Positions 63,632 through 64,000 of a stretch of 64,000 bases of DNA are shown piece after piece. Source of the stretch: Helicobacter pylori. Lineage in GTDB: Bacteria > Campylobacterota > Campylobacteria > Campylobacterales > Helicobacteraceae. Below the pieces are notes generated by a model, which had not been told where the DNA came from, did not search any database, and saw only the letters and a list, made by a program, of their open reading frames with translations. The stretch is taken from NCBI RefSeq assembly GCF_900120335.1, contig NZ_LT635477.1, positions 1,488,001 through 1,552,000 on the forward strand. The letters are read 5' to 3'. Position 1 is the first letter of the stretch, and each line of letters begins with the position of its first letter. Position numbers and translations under genes: made by a program.

Positions 63632-64000
63632 TTAGGCGTCCTTATTTTGAGATGGTTCTAAAAGGCTTGATGATACCTTAAAAAGGCTTTGTTCGTAATA
63701 AAAGGAAGGCAGTGGGCAATAAATCGGCGCATTCAAGGGGATTTTTGTGCCGCTTTTGAGGTGAAAATGCCCCTCTATAATGCCGTCAATGCTATCAAGG
63801 TTGAGATCTTTAATATAGTTTTGATAGGCTTTTAGGCGCTTTTCAATAAAGGCTTTTAATTCTTTTGGCTCTAATTCCCAAAGACGGACGGGTTTTTGAT
63901 AGATGCGTTTTTTCAAAAAAGGGTATAAGGTTTTAAAGCTCGCGAAATTTAAAAAAGTTAGAAAAAATCTCGCCCAAGTGGAAGTGAGCTGCGTGATGTA
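63632..64000 (-). CDS. Conserved protein upstream of cheV, 5' end beyond the window
   Basis: The reading frame is open from the right edge of the window (beginning YITQLTSTWARFFLTFLNFA in frame) to the stop at 63632, so the gene is cut by the edge and the TTG at 63916 is not its real start. Visible are a helical region and the segment IIEGHFHLKSGTKIPLNAPI, then CPLPSFYYEQSLF. This is HP0394 by position, a conserved hypothetical of Campylobacterota next to the che operon. No function can be given. Its stop is one base before the cheV start. Confidence 0.7.
   Translation of the reverse strand, partial: YITQLTSTWARFFLTFLNFASFKTLYPFLKKRIYQKPVRLWELEPKELKAFIEKRLKAYQNYIKDLNLDSIDGIIEGHFHLKSGTKIPLNAPIYCPLPSFYYEQSLFKVSSSLLEPSQNKDA

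Overview
The window is chromosomal DNA of Helicobacter pylori. The evidence is the combination of low-GC coding sequence, Hop/Hor/Hom outer membrane proteins with an aromatic C-terminus, cysteine-rich Sel1 (Hcp) proteins, a four-subunit pyruvate:ferredoxin oxidoreductase, an Entner-Doudoroff cluster, a heptad-repeat alpha-1,3-fucosyltransferase, a CheA-CheY fusion next to cheW and cheV, and many homopolymeric tracts in surface-structure genes. HP numbers in the entries are strain 26695 locus names recalled from memory, as an aid to orientation; none was searched.

Layout. 1-4.7 kb: a Sel1 secreted protein, then a decaying block that looks like the remnant of an integrative element (a large polyvalent-type protein with a toxin-like nuclease domain and a ParB/DdrB-like domain, a twice-frameshifted small membrane protein, a coiled-coil protein). 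4.7-12.5 kb: uvrB, an outer membrane protein, purB and the porCDAB operon. 12.7-18.5 kb: surface genes, namely an outer membrane protein, an unrecognised aromatic-rich barrel candidate and two tandem GT8 glycosyltransferases behind poly-T tracts (T22 and T12), then an alcohol dehydrogenase. 18.6-24.1 kb: glk, pgl and zwf facing edd and eda, which together carry glucose to pyruvate and glyceraldehyde-3-phosphate. 24.1-26 kb: hcpC and a second Hcp gene switched out of frame by a G7 tract. 26-40 kb: a short-chain dehydrogenase, an AsmA-like protein, a second remnant of the polyvalent gene, tRNA-Ile and tRNA-Ala, galE, truA, an LptF/G permease, pcm, nrdB, tRNA-Leu, pseC, an adenine methyltransferase with a decayed restriction partner, accC/accB and dcd. 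40-64 kb: homC, rsmE, hemH, a cytochrome c maturation pair (CcmG-like thioredoxin and CcsBA), futA, gdhA, prmC, an M48 protease, a kinase-less sensor-like protein, a SPOR protein, priA, cmoA, sodB, tpx and the chemotaxis genes cheV-cheA-cheW.

The genes combine into central metabolism (Entner-Doudoroff to pyruvate to acetyl-CoA through POR to malonyl-CoA through acetyl-CoA carboxylase), surface glycosylation (galE, pseC, futA, GT8 pair), oxidative defence (sodB, tpx), redox and heme export (hemH, CcmG-like, CcsBA) and motility control (che genes, with PseC needed for flagellin glycosylation).

The most interesting parts are the two copies of the polyvalent toxin-type gene (1-4.7 kb and 28.5-28.8 kb), the tandem mosaic GT8 pair with promoter poly-T tracts differing by exactly 10 bp, the G7 OFF-state Hcp gene, the decayed restriction-modification pair, and a roughly 45-bp dispersed intergenic repeat found four times, one copy of which sits at an apparent gene-order junction relative to 26695.
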